Below are positions 8,147 through 17,234 of a stretch of DNA of 64,000 bases, in pieces. The stretch's first letter is position 1. Each line of letters starts with the position of its first letter. Source of the stretch: Granulosicoccus sp045106195 (GTDB taxonomy: Bacteria > Pseudomonadota > Gammaproteobacteria > Granulosicoccales > Granulosicoccaceae). The translations under genes were made by a program, and so were the position numbers. The notes beneath the pieces were generated by a model. The model had not been told where the DNA came from. It worked only from the letters and a program-made list of their open reading frames with translations, and ran no database searches. The DNA is taken from contig JBGCEH010000062.1 in NCBI GenBank assembly GCA_045106195.1, positions 1 to 64,000 of the forward strand, given 5' to 3'.

Positions 8147-8842
8147 GTATTGAATCGCACTACCGTCTTCTCCATCGAAAGACATTTTTAACCAAAGACC
8201 ATCAGTGTCGTACCAGACGTTGGCTTGAATGTCGTCATTATATTTATAGTGAGTAGCGGTGATAACATCGCCAGGGCCTATCTCTATCTGTTCTACGCCC
8301 ACGGTAGATACCTTGATGCTGCTTGTGTTACCAGTGAGTGTATTGAACACTGAGCTGCCTGTGAGGACGCCGGGGTGCCAATGATTGCTGGCAAATCTCA
8401 CCTCGTTACGGCCGTTGGTATTGTCCCAACTGACCGTAGTGCTTTCCCCATTCTCAGTTGTCGTTGCAGAAGTCGAGACAAGGACGTTATCTCGCCAAAG
8501 TTCGGTTGCCACGTAAGACAACCGATACACGGGAATACGCAGTATGCGCACCGTGATGGATGAGTCAACCTTGACGGTCAAATCGTCTCCATCATTGATA
8601 AAACTCAAAGCGTGCGTGCCTATTTCCTTATTGTTGCGCGTGACTTTATAAACTCTTTTCCCCCCGTATGCGGCGGCTATCTCCTGAGCGTCTAACTGAA
8701 GCAGGGGATTGGCGATAGGAGGGTTTGCGTAGCTTTTTAAACTCGCCAGTAACAGGGTGGATATCCCCAATACGGCAATTATGTTTTGCCAGAAACAAGT
8801 AATTGAGTACCTTGATTCTGTTTGCCTAACTTTTGATTGCAT
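8132..8842 (-). CDS. DUF6134-like exported protein
   Basis: 236 aa from the ATG at 8842, chosen over a GTG at 8866 because AAGGG lies 7 bases before it. A hydrophobic segment (IIAVLGISTLLLASLKSY) followed by small residues looks like a signal peptide, so the protein is probably periplasmic. The core (YKVTRNNKEIGTHALSF, then TVKVDSSITVRILRIPVY) is a beta-rich domain of the DUF6134 type. No catalytic residues can be proposed. It is convergent with and overlaps the DUF3833 gene, and belongs by position to the lipid/stress group. Confidence 0.65.
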   Translation of the reverse strand: MQSKVRQTESRYSITCFWQNIIAVLGISTLLLASLKSYANPPIANPLLQLDAQEIAAAYGGKRVYKVTRNNKEIGTHALSFINDGDDLTVKVDSSITVRILRIPVYRLSYVATELWRDNVLVSTSATTTENGESTTVSWDNTNGRNEVRFASNHWHPGVLTGSSVFNTLTGNTSSIKVSTVGVEQIEIGPGDVITATHYKYNDDIQANVWYDTDGLWLKMSFDGEDGSAIQYLRTD

Positions 8843-8902
8843 GCCGATACCCTTGTCAACTGACACGTCCTGAAACTATAAACAATGCTGCCGGATTGTC
8901 GG

Positions 8903-10960
8903 CTACAACAGCGCCGCGCAACTTTCTATCCAGTGTTTTACGTAATGACGCATGTCGAGTTCATGCTGGCGCGCACTTTTATCGGGCCCGGGAGTGGTCG
9001 ACAAGCCAGTAGTCATGGAGAGTCGCCTTAAAGCTGCGTAGGTGTCATGCTGGCTGCGTTGTCCCGTCGCAAAGCGTTGTAGCAGCTGTATGTCACGAGA
9101 TGATATAGCCTGTTCTGTCGGCTGCTCAGAGCTGCAGAGTAAGGAATTTGTCCGGGCCAATCTATTATCGTGATGAATGTCGGCAGCTATTGACAAGATT
9201 TCCGAGGTGACGGATTCGAAGCTGCGAAGCATTGCCACTGCCTGTTTGCCGGTTCGTGGGTTTGATCTGAAGCCACGATGGAATTCGGTATAGCCATGAC
9301 TTTGCCAAAAACCTATCGAACAGTCATCGGCTGCAAAACTTGCGCCGATGGCAGCCACAGGCGGCTGCGCTGACGGTGCTTCTTTTGACTGGATGCACTC
9401 ATCGGTTACGGCCTGCAGCAGGTCTGATGCAAGTTTTTGTCGACGAAGCTTTGAGGTGACGGCAAGCCTGATGATGCGTGCATAGCGCTTTTCCAGTCCG
9501 CCTGGATTGTTGGCAGTCTGGGCGAGAAGTTGCGGTAATAGCTGATTGGGCAGGCGCCTCGTTTTAGCGAGTATGGATTCTTGCAGACTGGGGTGAATTC
9601 CGCCTTCTTGCTCCAGTATCAATACTCCCACAACAACATTGTCAAGCGTTTGTATCCACAATTGCACTGTCCGAGCGTCAAGAAGGTGTTCCAGATCTTT
9701 GGTAGTGGTTTGATAATGGGTTGAATGCAGCAATGAGTGAACACCGGCCAGTAAGGTTTCATCATCGAGCAGATCGTTTCGACTTACCTTTCTCGGCTGA
9801 CACTCCGCGGCCCAGCGTTGTGCTTCATCGGCAGTCCATTGAGGCAATGGGGTCACAGGCTGGCGAGGGTTATTCAGAAGCAATTGATCTATAAAGCTTT
9901 CCAGAGCGTCGCCTTCCGCCCATCGCCATGGTTGTGTGACGTTGAGTTGAAGCAGTGCCATGGATCGATTCGACCAGTCGGACAGTAGCCGCACATCAAA
10001 CGCGCGTCCGGATGCTTCATATCCTTCTATCGTGGTGCAAAAAACCACATGGCGAAAACAAGTCAGATAGAGTTGCAGCTGTTTAATGGAAAGGTTTGCG
10101 GCTTCGTCTACCAACAGGACATCGGCAGGATTGAAGGATGCGGATTCGGCACTTGCATAGCGGATGCTTTTATTGCCTGCAAGCCTCTGAAAGGAGCTGA
10201 GCGCTGACGCATGCAGGGCTGTAATCCTGCAATCAAGGCCCATTTTGTCGAGCTGCAGTGCCAGGCGTGCAAGCAATGACGATTTTCCTCGACCTCTTCG
10301 GCCTTTAATGACAATACAGCTGCTTGCATTTGTGGTGAGATGATTGAATGCACGGCTGAGCAATGCATCCTGCTCGAGTAATGCTGAATGTCTATGTACG
10401 ACTGAATTGCATTCATTCAAGTTACAGACAGGTCTGGTTGGAGCGCCTGGAGGATGTGACAGGGCTGTAGAGTCGCACTCGCTTGTCAGCTCAACACAAT
10501 TTACCGTCTGCGGATGAGCCATAGCAGCGGCTGACGCCAGGCGTTCCAACCGTTTGTGGGAGTGATTGGCGTCTGGCTTTGCGTAAGTTTCTGTTTTGTC
10601 GCGGTTATCAGGGGGATTGGTTTGGATGGGGCGACATGTTCCCAGAACCATCAGTCCACCTGCTTTCACAGTGCCAGCGGTGGCCGCAAGTAGTCCCAGA
10701 TCCGGCCTCTTTCCGAGCTGCATCACCACGACACAACGCTCTGTGCCCAGTAAGGCACTGATGCGGTCAGCTCTATCGGTTTGTGATGCTGCATCCAGAA
10801 AGTCGCACTGGTGTGATAATGCGAAACTTTCAAGCCATGATTTGGGCGGCGAAACAACAATCAGCAACGCCCGGGTTCCTTGTCTGGCTGCCCAGGATTG
10901 CAATTGTACCGCGCGTTCAGCCAGCTCGTCCTGATTACTGATCCTGAGGCGAGAGTTCAT
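8903..10960 (-). CDS. tmcA: tRNA(Met) cytidine acetyltransferase TmcA
   Basis: 685 aa. It shows the domain order of TmcA: an N-terminal DUF1726-like region, an RNA-helicase-like ATPase with Walker A GRRGRGKSSLL (~residues 220-230) and DEAAN as Walker B, then a GNAT acetyltransferase region (IIRLAVTSKLRRQKLASDLL) and a C-terminal tRNA-binding part. The enzyme acetylates N4 of cytidine 34 in elongator tRNA-Met with ATP and acetyl-CoA, which improves AUG decoding. The gene stands alone; its 5' side faces a long non-coding gap. Confidence 0.93.
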   Translation of the reverse strand: MNSRLRISNQDELAERAVQLQSWAARQGTRALLIVVSPPKSWLESFALSHQCDFLDAASQTDRADRISALLGTERCVVVMQLGKRPDLGLLAATAGTVKAGGLMVLGTCRPIQTNPPDNRDKTETYAKPDANHSHKRLERLASAAAMAHPQTVNCVELTSECDSTALSHPPGAPTRPVCNLNECNSVVHRHSALLEQDALLSRAFNHLTTNASSCIVIKGRRGRGKSSLLARLALQLDKMGLDCRITALHASALSSFQRLAGNKSIRYASAESASFNPADVLLVDEAANLSIKQLQLYLTCFRHVVFCTTIEGYEASGRAFDVRLLSDWSNRSMALLQLNVTQPWRWAEGDALESFIDQLLLNNPRQPVTPLPQWTADEAQRWAAECQPRKVSRNDLLDDETLLAGVHSLLHSTHYQTTTKDLEHLLDARTVQLWIQTLDNVVVGVLILEQEGGIHPSLQESILAKTRRLPNQLLPQLLAQTANNPGGLEKRYARIIRLAVTSKLRRQKLASDLLQAVTDECIQSKEAPSAQPPVAAIGASFAADDCSIGFWQSHGYTEFHRGFRSNPRTGKQAVAMLRSFESVTSEILSIAADIHHDNRLARTNSLLCSSEQPTEQAISSRDIQLLQRFATGQRSQHDTYAALRRLSMTTGLSTTPGPDKSARQHELDMRHYVKHWIESCAALL

Positions 10961-11730
10961 TGTGGTAACGTCACATGTAAGGCATTAAAACGTCAGTACA
11001 ATAGAACCTTCGAAAGTGAGGTGACTTTCGTTATTCCTCCTCCAAGTGGTATCAAGGCACGAAGCTGATAGGGGCTATGGATAGCCCTCTTTTCCTCTAT
11101 TCGACAATACCACTACTGAGAAGTAAGAACTATACACGATATCCATCTCTATGTGCTTTGTTGCGCACACATACTATCTTGCTAAAACACGTTTCCCGCT
11201 CAGACAGACCAACAGTTTTGTGGATCATTCCGCGCTCATGAAGTACTGGAGAAATACTGCATTATCATTGACAAGTGAAGACAATTAGTTTGTTTGACCT
11301 TGCCAGCGCGTTTGCATTAGCAGTAATACCAGACTAAAATGGTTGTCTATTCAGCAGTTTGTGATGCGTTCATGATCCTATCCGGCGGCTTCGGAAAAAG
11401 CTGCCGAGTGAAGTATTGGAATCAGGTGATAGGTCGGTAATTTTCTGGCTTGTCGTCCCATGGCGTGCACGGTGGGGATAGAATATGGCGGCTAAATATT
11501 CGCTCGGGCGCGTGACACATTGATAATGTGCCACAAATTCGGGAATTAGTTCGCACAGCGGCCTGGGAGTTTGCTTTAGCATAGCGCCCAAGCGAGAGGG
11601 ACCTATGCTCTACCGGCAGGTACAGATTCGATGCTGCATCGTAGTGGTAGTGACTTCGGTTTGTAGTTTTTGACGTTTTCGCCAAACTAGTTTTGCTAGA
11701 CAATTTTTACTCATTTATAGAGGATCACTC
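10961..11730. other. 770-bp non-coding gap upstream of tmcA and the fasciclin gene
   Basis: This divergent spacer holds no convincing gene. I see three short palindromes: CGAAAGT/ACTTTCG (11011-11030), GGGCTAT/ATAGCCC (11072-11087, followed on the plus strand by TCTTTTCC, terminator-like) and CGATGC/GCATCG (around 11628-11642). The last 50 bases are AT-rich, contain CTAGTTTTGCTAG and lead to the AGAGG ribosome site of the lipoprotein gene, so its promoter is probably there. Confidence 0.5.
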
Positions 11731-12858
11731 ATGATTAAGAAGTATTTTGCGATGACTATCATCGCGGCCAGCGTTTCTTTGGCAGCCTGTTCGGATGACG
11801 ATGACCCAGCTCCGGCTACGACCCCAGAAATGCCGGGCACTCCAGATCCTGACACTATGGAACCGGGCACTACTGATCCTGAACCTATGGAACCTGAAGT
11901 TCCCGCTGCGACTCCGGGCGTAGGTGGTACGGCTTTCGATACAATTGTCAATTCAGCTGACCATCAGATGCTGGAAGATGTGATTACTGCCGCAGGCCTT
12001 GCCGATACTCTCGACAACCCTGAAAGTCAGTTCACTGTCTTCGCACCAACCGATGCTGCTATTACAGCAGCAGCAGCAGCCTTGGGCGACGACTTCCCTA
12101 CTGGTGATGCTTTGGCTCGAGTTCTTCAGTATCACGTATTGTCTGGCACTGTTAACGCCATGGCAGCCACAGAGGTCCTGACTAACGCCGGAGATAATCC
12201 TGCAACAGTTCCCACGCTCCTCGTTGACCTTGCCGGTACTGAAAACGAGGTCACTCAGGTGCTTACACTGTCTGCTGGTGACGGCGCAAACGGCCTTGCT
12301 GTAAACGATATCAATGTCGACGCTGTTGACGTTGTAATCCTTGGTGAAGGTGAGACTGCAGAATCGACTCCATCCATCGGCCTGGTTCACGTGATTGGTT
12401 CAGTGCTCATCCCACCAGCTGCCCCAGAAGCTCCTGTAAGCGAGCCTGGACCAGAGAACCCTGATGCAGCACCAGGAGAAACTACTGGTCCAGCCGATGC
12501 GGCGCTTGCAGCTGCAGGAACATCTGAAATCTACCGCACTGCGATTGATCGTGATTTCGAAGGTTTCTTCGACACTCAGGTATGGACTTTCTTCGTACCT
12601 AGCGACGCTACACTCGAGGCTGCTGGCGTAACTGATTTGACTGCTGCCCAGTTGCAATCTCATATCGTTACCAATGCCGCTCTGGATCCTGCAGGCCTGG
12701 CTGCTGCGGAATCAGTCAGTGCTTCAGACAACAGTGTTTACACTATTGCAACTGATGCTGACGGCAACACAACCGTAGACGGAAACGTCGTTATGTTGAT
12801 TGGTACTGGTGAAGCTGGTGCTCAGATCTACTCTATCGACGGTATCCTGGGTAACTAG
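11731..12858 (+). CDS. Two-domain fasciclin (FAS1) lipoprotein
   Basis: 375 aa. A lipoprotein signal peptide ends in the lipobox SLAAC (Cys ~23), followed by an acidic, Pro-rich linker with repeated PDPDTMEPGTTDPEP-type units. FAS1 domain 1 (~residues 70-230) contains FTVFAPTDAAI and LQYHVLSGTV. A second Pro/Ala-rich linker (PAAPEAPVSEPGPENP) leads to FAS1 domain 2 (~250-375) with WTFFVPSDATL and LQSHIV. FAS1 domains mediate adhesion or ligand binding at cell surfaces. The Asp after the lipidated Cys region suggests possible inner-membrane retention, but SDDDD is not decisive. AGAGG precedes the ATG by 8 bases. A strong terminator follows, so it is monocistronic. Confidence 0.9.
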   Translation: MIKKYFAMTIIAASVSLAACSDDDDPAPATTPEMPGTPDPDTMEPGTTDPEPMEPEVPAATPGVGGTAFDTIVNSADHQMLEDVITAAGLADTLDNPESQFTVFAPTDAAITAAAAALGDDFPTGDALARVLQYHVLSGTVNAMAATEVLTNAGDNPATVPTLLVDLAGTENEVTQVLTLSAGDGANGLAVNDINVDAVDVVILGEGETAESTPSIGLVHVIGSVLIPPAAPEAPVSEPGPENPDAAPGETTGPADAALAAAGTSEIYRTAIDRDFEGFFDTQVWTFFVPSDATLEAAGVTDLTAAQLQSHIVTNAALDPAGLAAAESVSASDNSVYTIATDADGNTTVDGNVVMLIGTGEAGAQIYSIDGILGN

Positions 12859-12910
12859 GATCGGTTTGTAAAGCGGTTGGTGCGCTGACGCACCATCAGC
12901 TTAGTGCTGG

Positions 12911-12950
12911 AAGCTGGCGAATCGGTTGACGATTCGCCAGCTTTTTTTTT
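12911..12950 (+). terminator. Rho-independent terminator of the fasciclin gene
   Basis: A perfect 14-bp stem: AAGCTGGCGAATCG (12911-12924), loop GTTGA, CGATTCGCCAGCTT (12930-12943), running into a T-tract to 12950 and a second T-rich stretch. It lies 53 bases after the fasciclin stop. Confidence 0.95.
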
Positions 12951-12968
12951 ATCTTTTTTCGCTGTTTA

Positions 12969-14171
12969 ATGAGCGCGCAATTCTTGCCTATAGTTATCAA
13001 TAGTCAGTTTGACAGCGGCAATATCAGGGTTGTGGACGCGACCGATCCGTCTGATATACGGCTTGAAATAGTGGAGGATGCATGCTCTGATTTTCTGCAA
13101 TGGTTCCATTTCAGTGCGTCTGGCTTAGCCGGCAATCTCTGTGCTTTTGTAATCGAGAATGCTGGTGCAAGCACGTATCCGAGGGGATGGGAAAATTACC
13201 ACGTAGTATTCAGTCTTGATCGACAGACCTGGGAGCGAATGCCTGCTGAGTACGATGGCGCTCAGCTTAGATGGACCGTACAAGCCGAAACTGACCAGAT
13301 GTGGTTTGCCTACTTTGCGCCCTATTCAATGGAGCAACATGCAGATCTTGTCAGCTCCGCAGCTCTTACCCCCATGGTTCGGCACAAGGTTCTCGGGCTG
13401 ACTCATCAGGGTAGGCCAATCGATTACTTGCAAGTATCATCACTTATCGAGCATGATGTCGATGCCAATGACGCCTCACTGGGAAATTTAGCGGAAAGAG
13501 CTCAATTATGGGTGATTGCACGTCAGCACCCTGGTGAATCGATGGCGGAGTGGTTTGTCGAAGGTTGGCTGGACCGACTTCTGGATCCCGATGATGCCAC
13601 CAGCGTGGCACTGCGACGGCTAGCCGATATCCACGTCGTACCCAACATGAATCCTGATGGCTCGTTTCTGGGGCATTTGCGCACAAATTCACTGGGTGTG
13701 AATCTGAACCGTGAGTGGGAGAAACCGGATGTAGAGCGCAGCCCAGAGGTTTTTCATGTCCTTGAAAGAATGAAGCAAACAGGGGTCGATCTGGCGCTGG
13801 ATGTCCATGGAGATGAAGCCTTGCCATACAACTTCATAGCAGGAACAGAAGGTGTCAGCGGTTGGACAACGGCAAGAAGTCAAGAACTGGTCAATTTGAA
13901 ATACACTTGGGCGTCGATCAATCCGGATTTCCAGGATCAGTACGGTTATCCGATAAATTCGCCGGGCAAGGCTAATCTGACGTTCTGCAGTAATCAACTG
14001 GCATCGCGGTTCGGATGCCTTGCGATGACGCTGGAAATGCCATTCAAGGATACGGCGAATGCGCCGCGACTCTCTGTAGGGTGGTCGCCCGAACGTTGTC
14101 AGCGTCTGGGCGCTTCATACGTCGATGTGGCTTATCTGGCATTGACGAAACGGCTGCTTACAAAATCGTGA
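12969..14171 (+). CDS. M14-family zinc carboxypeptidase (cytosolic carboxypeptidase-like)
   Basis: 400 aa. An N-terminal beta-sandwich region (~1-130) is followed by the M14 catalytic domain. Zinc ligands are RQHPGESMAEWF (His and Glu) and LDVHGDE (His); NMNPDGSFLGHLRTNSLGVN gives the substrate-binding Arg/Asn loop, and LEMPFKD holds the likely catalytic Glu. This layout fits bacterial relatives of cytosolic carboxypeptidases, which trim C-terminal residues from peptides; the physiological substrate is unknown. No signal peptide. The ATG follows the terminator T-run by under 20 bases and lacks a ribosome site, so its transcription start is puzzling. It is convergent with amn. Confidence 0.88.
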   Translation: MSAQFLPIVINSQFDSGNIRVVDATDPSDIRLEIVEDACSDFLQWFHFSASGLAGNLCAFVIENAGASTYPRGWENYHVVFSLDRQTWERMPAEYDGAQLRWTVQAETDQMWFAYFAPYSMEQHADLVSSAALTPMVRHKVLGLTHQGRPIDYLQVSSLIEHDVDANDASLGNLAERAQLWVIARQHPGESMAEWFVEGWLDRLLDPDDATSVALRRLADIHVVPNMNPDGSFLGHLRTNSLGVNLNREWEKPDVERSPEVFHVLERMKQTGVDLALDVHGDEALPYNFIAGTEGVSGWTTARSQELVNLKYTWASINPDFQDQYGYPINSPGKANLTFCSNQLASRFGCLAMTLEMPFKDTANAPRLSVGWSPERCQRLGASYVDVAYLALTKRLLTKS

Positions 14172-14297
14172 TGTGTGTGCAGGCAGTGTTGTAATTTGAG
14201 CGCTGATTGATCCTTGCGAGTAGTCGTCGAGAATCAGGATTTGAGAGGGATTTTTTCCTGAACTCTCGGCATCAAGTGCATGAGTTCGCAGCGCAGT

Positions 14298-15776
14298 TTA
14301 TTGAAAGGCCGTTTCAAAAAAGCTCCTCAGCTTTCTGGAATGCAGCCGTTCAGCTTTCATCTCACTCATCTTTTGCATCGCCAGCATGCCGATCTCAAGA
14401 TGTTGTGCAACCTGTGTCTGATAAAACTCGGATGCCATGCCTGGAAGTTTCAGTTCTCCTTGCAGGGGTTTGTCAGACACACATAGCAAGGTACCGTAGG
14501 GCACTCGTAAGCGAAATCCGTTAGCGGCAATAGTGGCTGATTCCATATCAAGGGCAACCGCTCGCGATTGCGATAACCTTCTGACCGGTTCCTTCTGATC
14601 CTGCAATTCCCAGTTTCGGTTGTCAATTGACGCCACGGTACCAGTACGCATGATGCGTTTCAATTCGTAACCCTCCAGGCCGGTTACTTCTGCCACCGCA
14701 CTCTCCAATGCCTGTTGTACTTCGGCTAGAGCAGGAACGGGAACCCATACTGGAAGATCAGCATCCAGCACTTTATCTTCACGAACATAGGCGTGGGCCA
14801 GAACGTAATCGCCCAGCTCTTGCGTATTGCGCAGGCCTGCACAATGGCCAAGCATCAGCCAGGCGTGAGGTCGCAGTACGGCGATATGGTCGGTTATGGT
14901 TTTGGCATTGGAAGGTCCAACTCCGATATTGACCATCGTGATGCCTTTGCTTTTTCCAGCCTTGAGATGGTAGGCGGGCATTTGTGGTTGGCGTGCTGGT
15001 GAGGTTCCCGAGCTGCGTTCCGACTCCCCGTTCAGTGTGATGACATTGCCCGGTTCGACAAACGCCTCATAGCGAGAGTCACCGTTGGCCATCAGGTCTC
15101 TTGCCAGACGGCAGAATTCTTCGATGTAGAACTGGTAGTTGGTAAACAGTACGTAGTTCTGAAAATGTTCAGGTGCCGTTGCCGAATAATGCACCAGTCG
15201 GTAGAGGGAGTAGTCAACACGCTGTGCGGGAAAGGGTGCAAGTGGCATGGGCAGACCGGGTTCCAGTTCCTGTGTGCCATTGACGATGTAATCATTGACA
15301 TGGGCGATGTCAGGCACATCGAAGGCATCACGCAAAGATGTGCTGATTTCCTGCGGTCGGCTTACTGCAAGGGTGGAACCTGCTTCCAGGGCGAAGTGCA
15401 ATGGAATCGGAACATCCGAAAATCCGATCTCCACAGGTTCATTGTGATTGCTTGTCAATAGCGTTAATTGATGGATCAGGTAGCCACGAAACAGAGCAGG
15501 TTGAGTAATGGTTGTGGTGTAAAGCCCGGGTTGGTCAACATGGCCGTAGGAGAGGCGCGAATCAACTCGCGCAAAGGTGCTGGTCCTGAAACGGATTTCA
15601 GGATAGAAAGCACGATGTTTGTTTTCAGGTAAGTGGCCAGCCAGATAATCCTTGAACGCAGCGCGAAGAAAATCAGCACTGATTTCGTAGAGCCTTATAA
15701 GCTCTTCGACAGCCTTTTCTGCATCAGTAAAACGTGCAGCGGCTTGCGGGGCCGGGGTGTTAATTGGTGTACTCAT
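14298..15776 (-). CDS. amn: AMP nucleosidase
   Basis: 492 aa, matching E. coli Amn (~484). The N-terminal regulatory domain is followed by a nucleoside-phosphorylase-fold catalytic domain with VNIGVGPSNAKTITDHIAV, LMLGHCAGLR and ALDMESATIAANGFR. It hydrolyses AMP to adenine and ribose 5-phosphate, adjusting the adenylate pool. The ATG has GGAG 5 bases upstream. It lies 132 bp after the MFS gene on the same strand and may be separately transcribed. Confidence 0.95.
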   Translation of the reverse strand: MSTPINTPAPQAAARFTDAEKAVEELIRLYEISADFLRAAFKDYLAGHLPENKHRAFYPEIRFRTSTFARVDSRLSYGHVDQPGLYTTTITQPALFRGYLIHQLTLLTSNHNEPVEIGFSDVPIPLHFALEAGSTLAVSRPQEISTSLRDAFDVPDIAHVNDYIVNGTQELEPGLPMPLAPFPAQRVDYSLYRLVHYSATAPEHFQNYVLFTNYQFYIEEFCRLARDLMANGDSRYEAFVEPGNVITLNGESERSSGTSPARQPQMPAYHLKAGKSKGITMVNIGVGPSNAKTITDHIAVLRPHAWLMLGHCAGLRNTQELGDYVLAHAYVREDKVLDADLPVWVPVPALAEVQQALESAVAEVTGLEGYELKRIMRTGTVASIDNRNWELQDQKEPVRRLSQSRAVALDMESATIAANGFRLRVPYGTLLCVSDKPLQGELKLPGMASEFYQTQVAQHLEIGMLAMQKMSEMKAERLHSRKLRSFFETAFQ

Positions 15777-15908
15777 ATGAACTCCATAGGAATTCGCGGA
15801 TAGGATACCACGTTGTTTGGCGTTAAGTAGTGTGGCAGGAGAATCAAAGCCGTGGTATTTCTACTCGCAGGTGACATGGGGTGGTGGGTTGTCCGACGGC
15901 ATTGCCGT

Positions 15909-17156
15909 TCACTTACCATGGCACGTTGGTTCTGGCTTGGAATCTCTGTACCCTAAATAAACGAGCGACAGCACGGCGGCTACAAGGTAGACAACTTGAA
16001 GTGTGAGCACTGTGTGTGTAGGGATAATGAACAGCACGGTGCCGAGGGCCGTATATAGAATTCCAAGCAAGAGCTGTGAGGTATAACTTTTAACCAGTAG
16101 GTAGTGGATACTGCCTTCGCTTCGTGCGACGTCGAAAAAACGCTTGTTGAACGCCAGTCTGAAGAATGAGGAAAAAAAGGTGATCACCAACAATGTTACG
16201 ATCAAGCTGCCTCCAGCGGAGTCTTCGTTCAGGGTGAATCTAAGCAGCCACGACAGGGCATAAAGCAGCACCGCACCGTGAAACAGTCTCTCGGTAGAAA
16301 GATGATCGATCCTGTTTTTGATGACGAAAAACATCAGTGCAAAACCCAATGCCAGTAAAACAACGGCAATTCCCAGCTTTGAGAAATCTTCTCTAACGAC
16401 AAGGAATAGAGAGAGTGTCCAGAAATGGCTCTCCAGATACAGAAATAGTCCGTCTATCGCAAACGTTTTTCGAGAACCTCGACTATCTGAGAAGGCGAGG
16501 CTCTGGCGAGTGTTCACAATTGTTGTTACGCTATGCAGTTGGGAGCGGGTGTGTTCTGGTCGGGCTAACCACAGGTTTGATGCGGCACTTATACCTGCAC
16601 TGAGCGCCAGGATCCACACTAAGCTTCCGTTTTCAAGCAGAAATCCTCCCAGGATGATGCCGGTTTTAAGGAACAAAGTGACAAATATCTGAAAGTTCCC
16701 ATACTGCTTGCCAGTGTCGTTTTGCCCAAGTTGTTGTAGGAACAGGGTTCGTTGCGTTGTCCAGAAAAATGCATTGTACAAACCATTGAACAAGCCGATG
16801 CAGCAAGCGGCAATGACCAGTTTGCCCGTAGCCGATGTGTAGGGTTCAGGAGGTGTCTGAAACAATGCCATGCCCGGAATTGTCGTGAACAACCCGACGA
16901 CAAACACGAGACAAACTTCAAACAGAAAGGTCAGGGCGATGAGACGTCTTAGTGGCCAGTGCATTGAAAGTCGTTGCCACAATCGCAAGGAGGCGGCAAA
17001 GGCCAATCCGGATGAGCCGATCAACAGGCTCAGTCCAGCCAGTCCAAGTCCGTGAGTCCATAAGTATACCGGTAGGAAAAACGGTAGAAGACCGATAAGA
17101 AAAGAGTGAGCGCCAAGAAACTGATAGAAGTGCAGCGCAGATTTGCTAGCGCTCAA
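15909..17156 (-). CDS. MFS-like multi-spanning membrane transporter
   Basis: 415 aa with roughly 11-12 hydrophobic segments, beginning FLIGLLPFFLPVYLW. It resembles the major facilitator superfamily, but the A motif between helices 2 and 3 is not canonical. The proposed start is TTG at 17156 with a weak ribosome site; the exact start is uncertain, but the first membrane segment fixes it to within a few codons. It is the third gene of a same-strand group after two ATP-grasp genes (78-bp gap), so export or uptake of the ATP-grasp product or substrate is a reasonable guess. Substrate not recognised. Confidence 0.7.
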   Translation of the reverse strand: MSASKSALHFYQFLGAHSFLIGLLPFFLPVYLWTHGLGLAGLSLLIGSSGLAFAASLRLWQRLSMHWPLRRLIALTFLFEVCLVFVVGLFTTIPGMALFQTPPEPYTSATGKLVIAACCIGLFNGLYNAFFWTTQRTLFLQQLGQNDTGKQYGNFQIFVTLFLKTGIILGGFLLENGSLVWILALSAGISAASNLWLARPEHTRSQLHSVTTIVNTRQSLAFSDSRGSRKTFAIDGLFLYLESHFWTLSLFLVVREDFSKLGIAVVLLALGFALMFFVIKNRIDHLSTERLFHGAVLLYALSWLLRFTLNEDSAGGSLIVTLLVITFFSSFFRLAFNKRFFDVARSEGSIHYLLVKSYTSQLLLGILYTALGTVLFIIPTHTVLTLQVVYLVAAVLSLVYLGYRDSKPEPTCHGK

Positions 17157-17234
17157 AGTAGTGCATCCAGTGTGTGCTTGTCATGGCAATGCCATATCCA
17201 TCAGTGCAAACCAATGCGCCGGTCAAGTCGTTAA

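Noticed and set aside
11422..11703. Open frames on the minus strand upstream of the fasciclin gene
   Set aside because: No ribosome site, low-complexity basic composition, and they would run through the likely promoter region.
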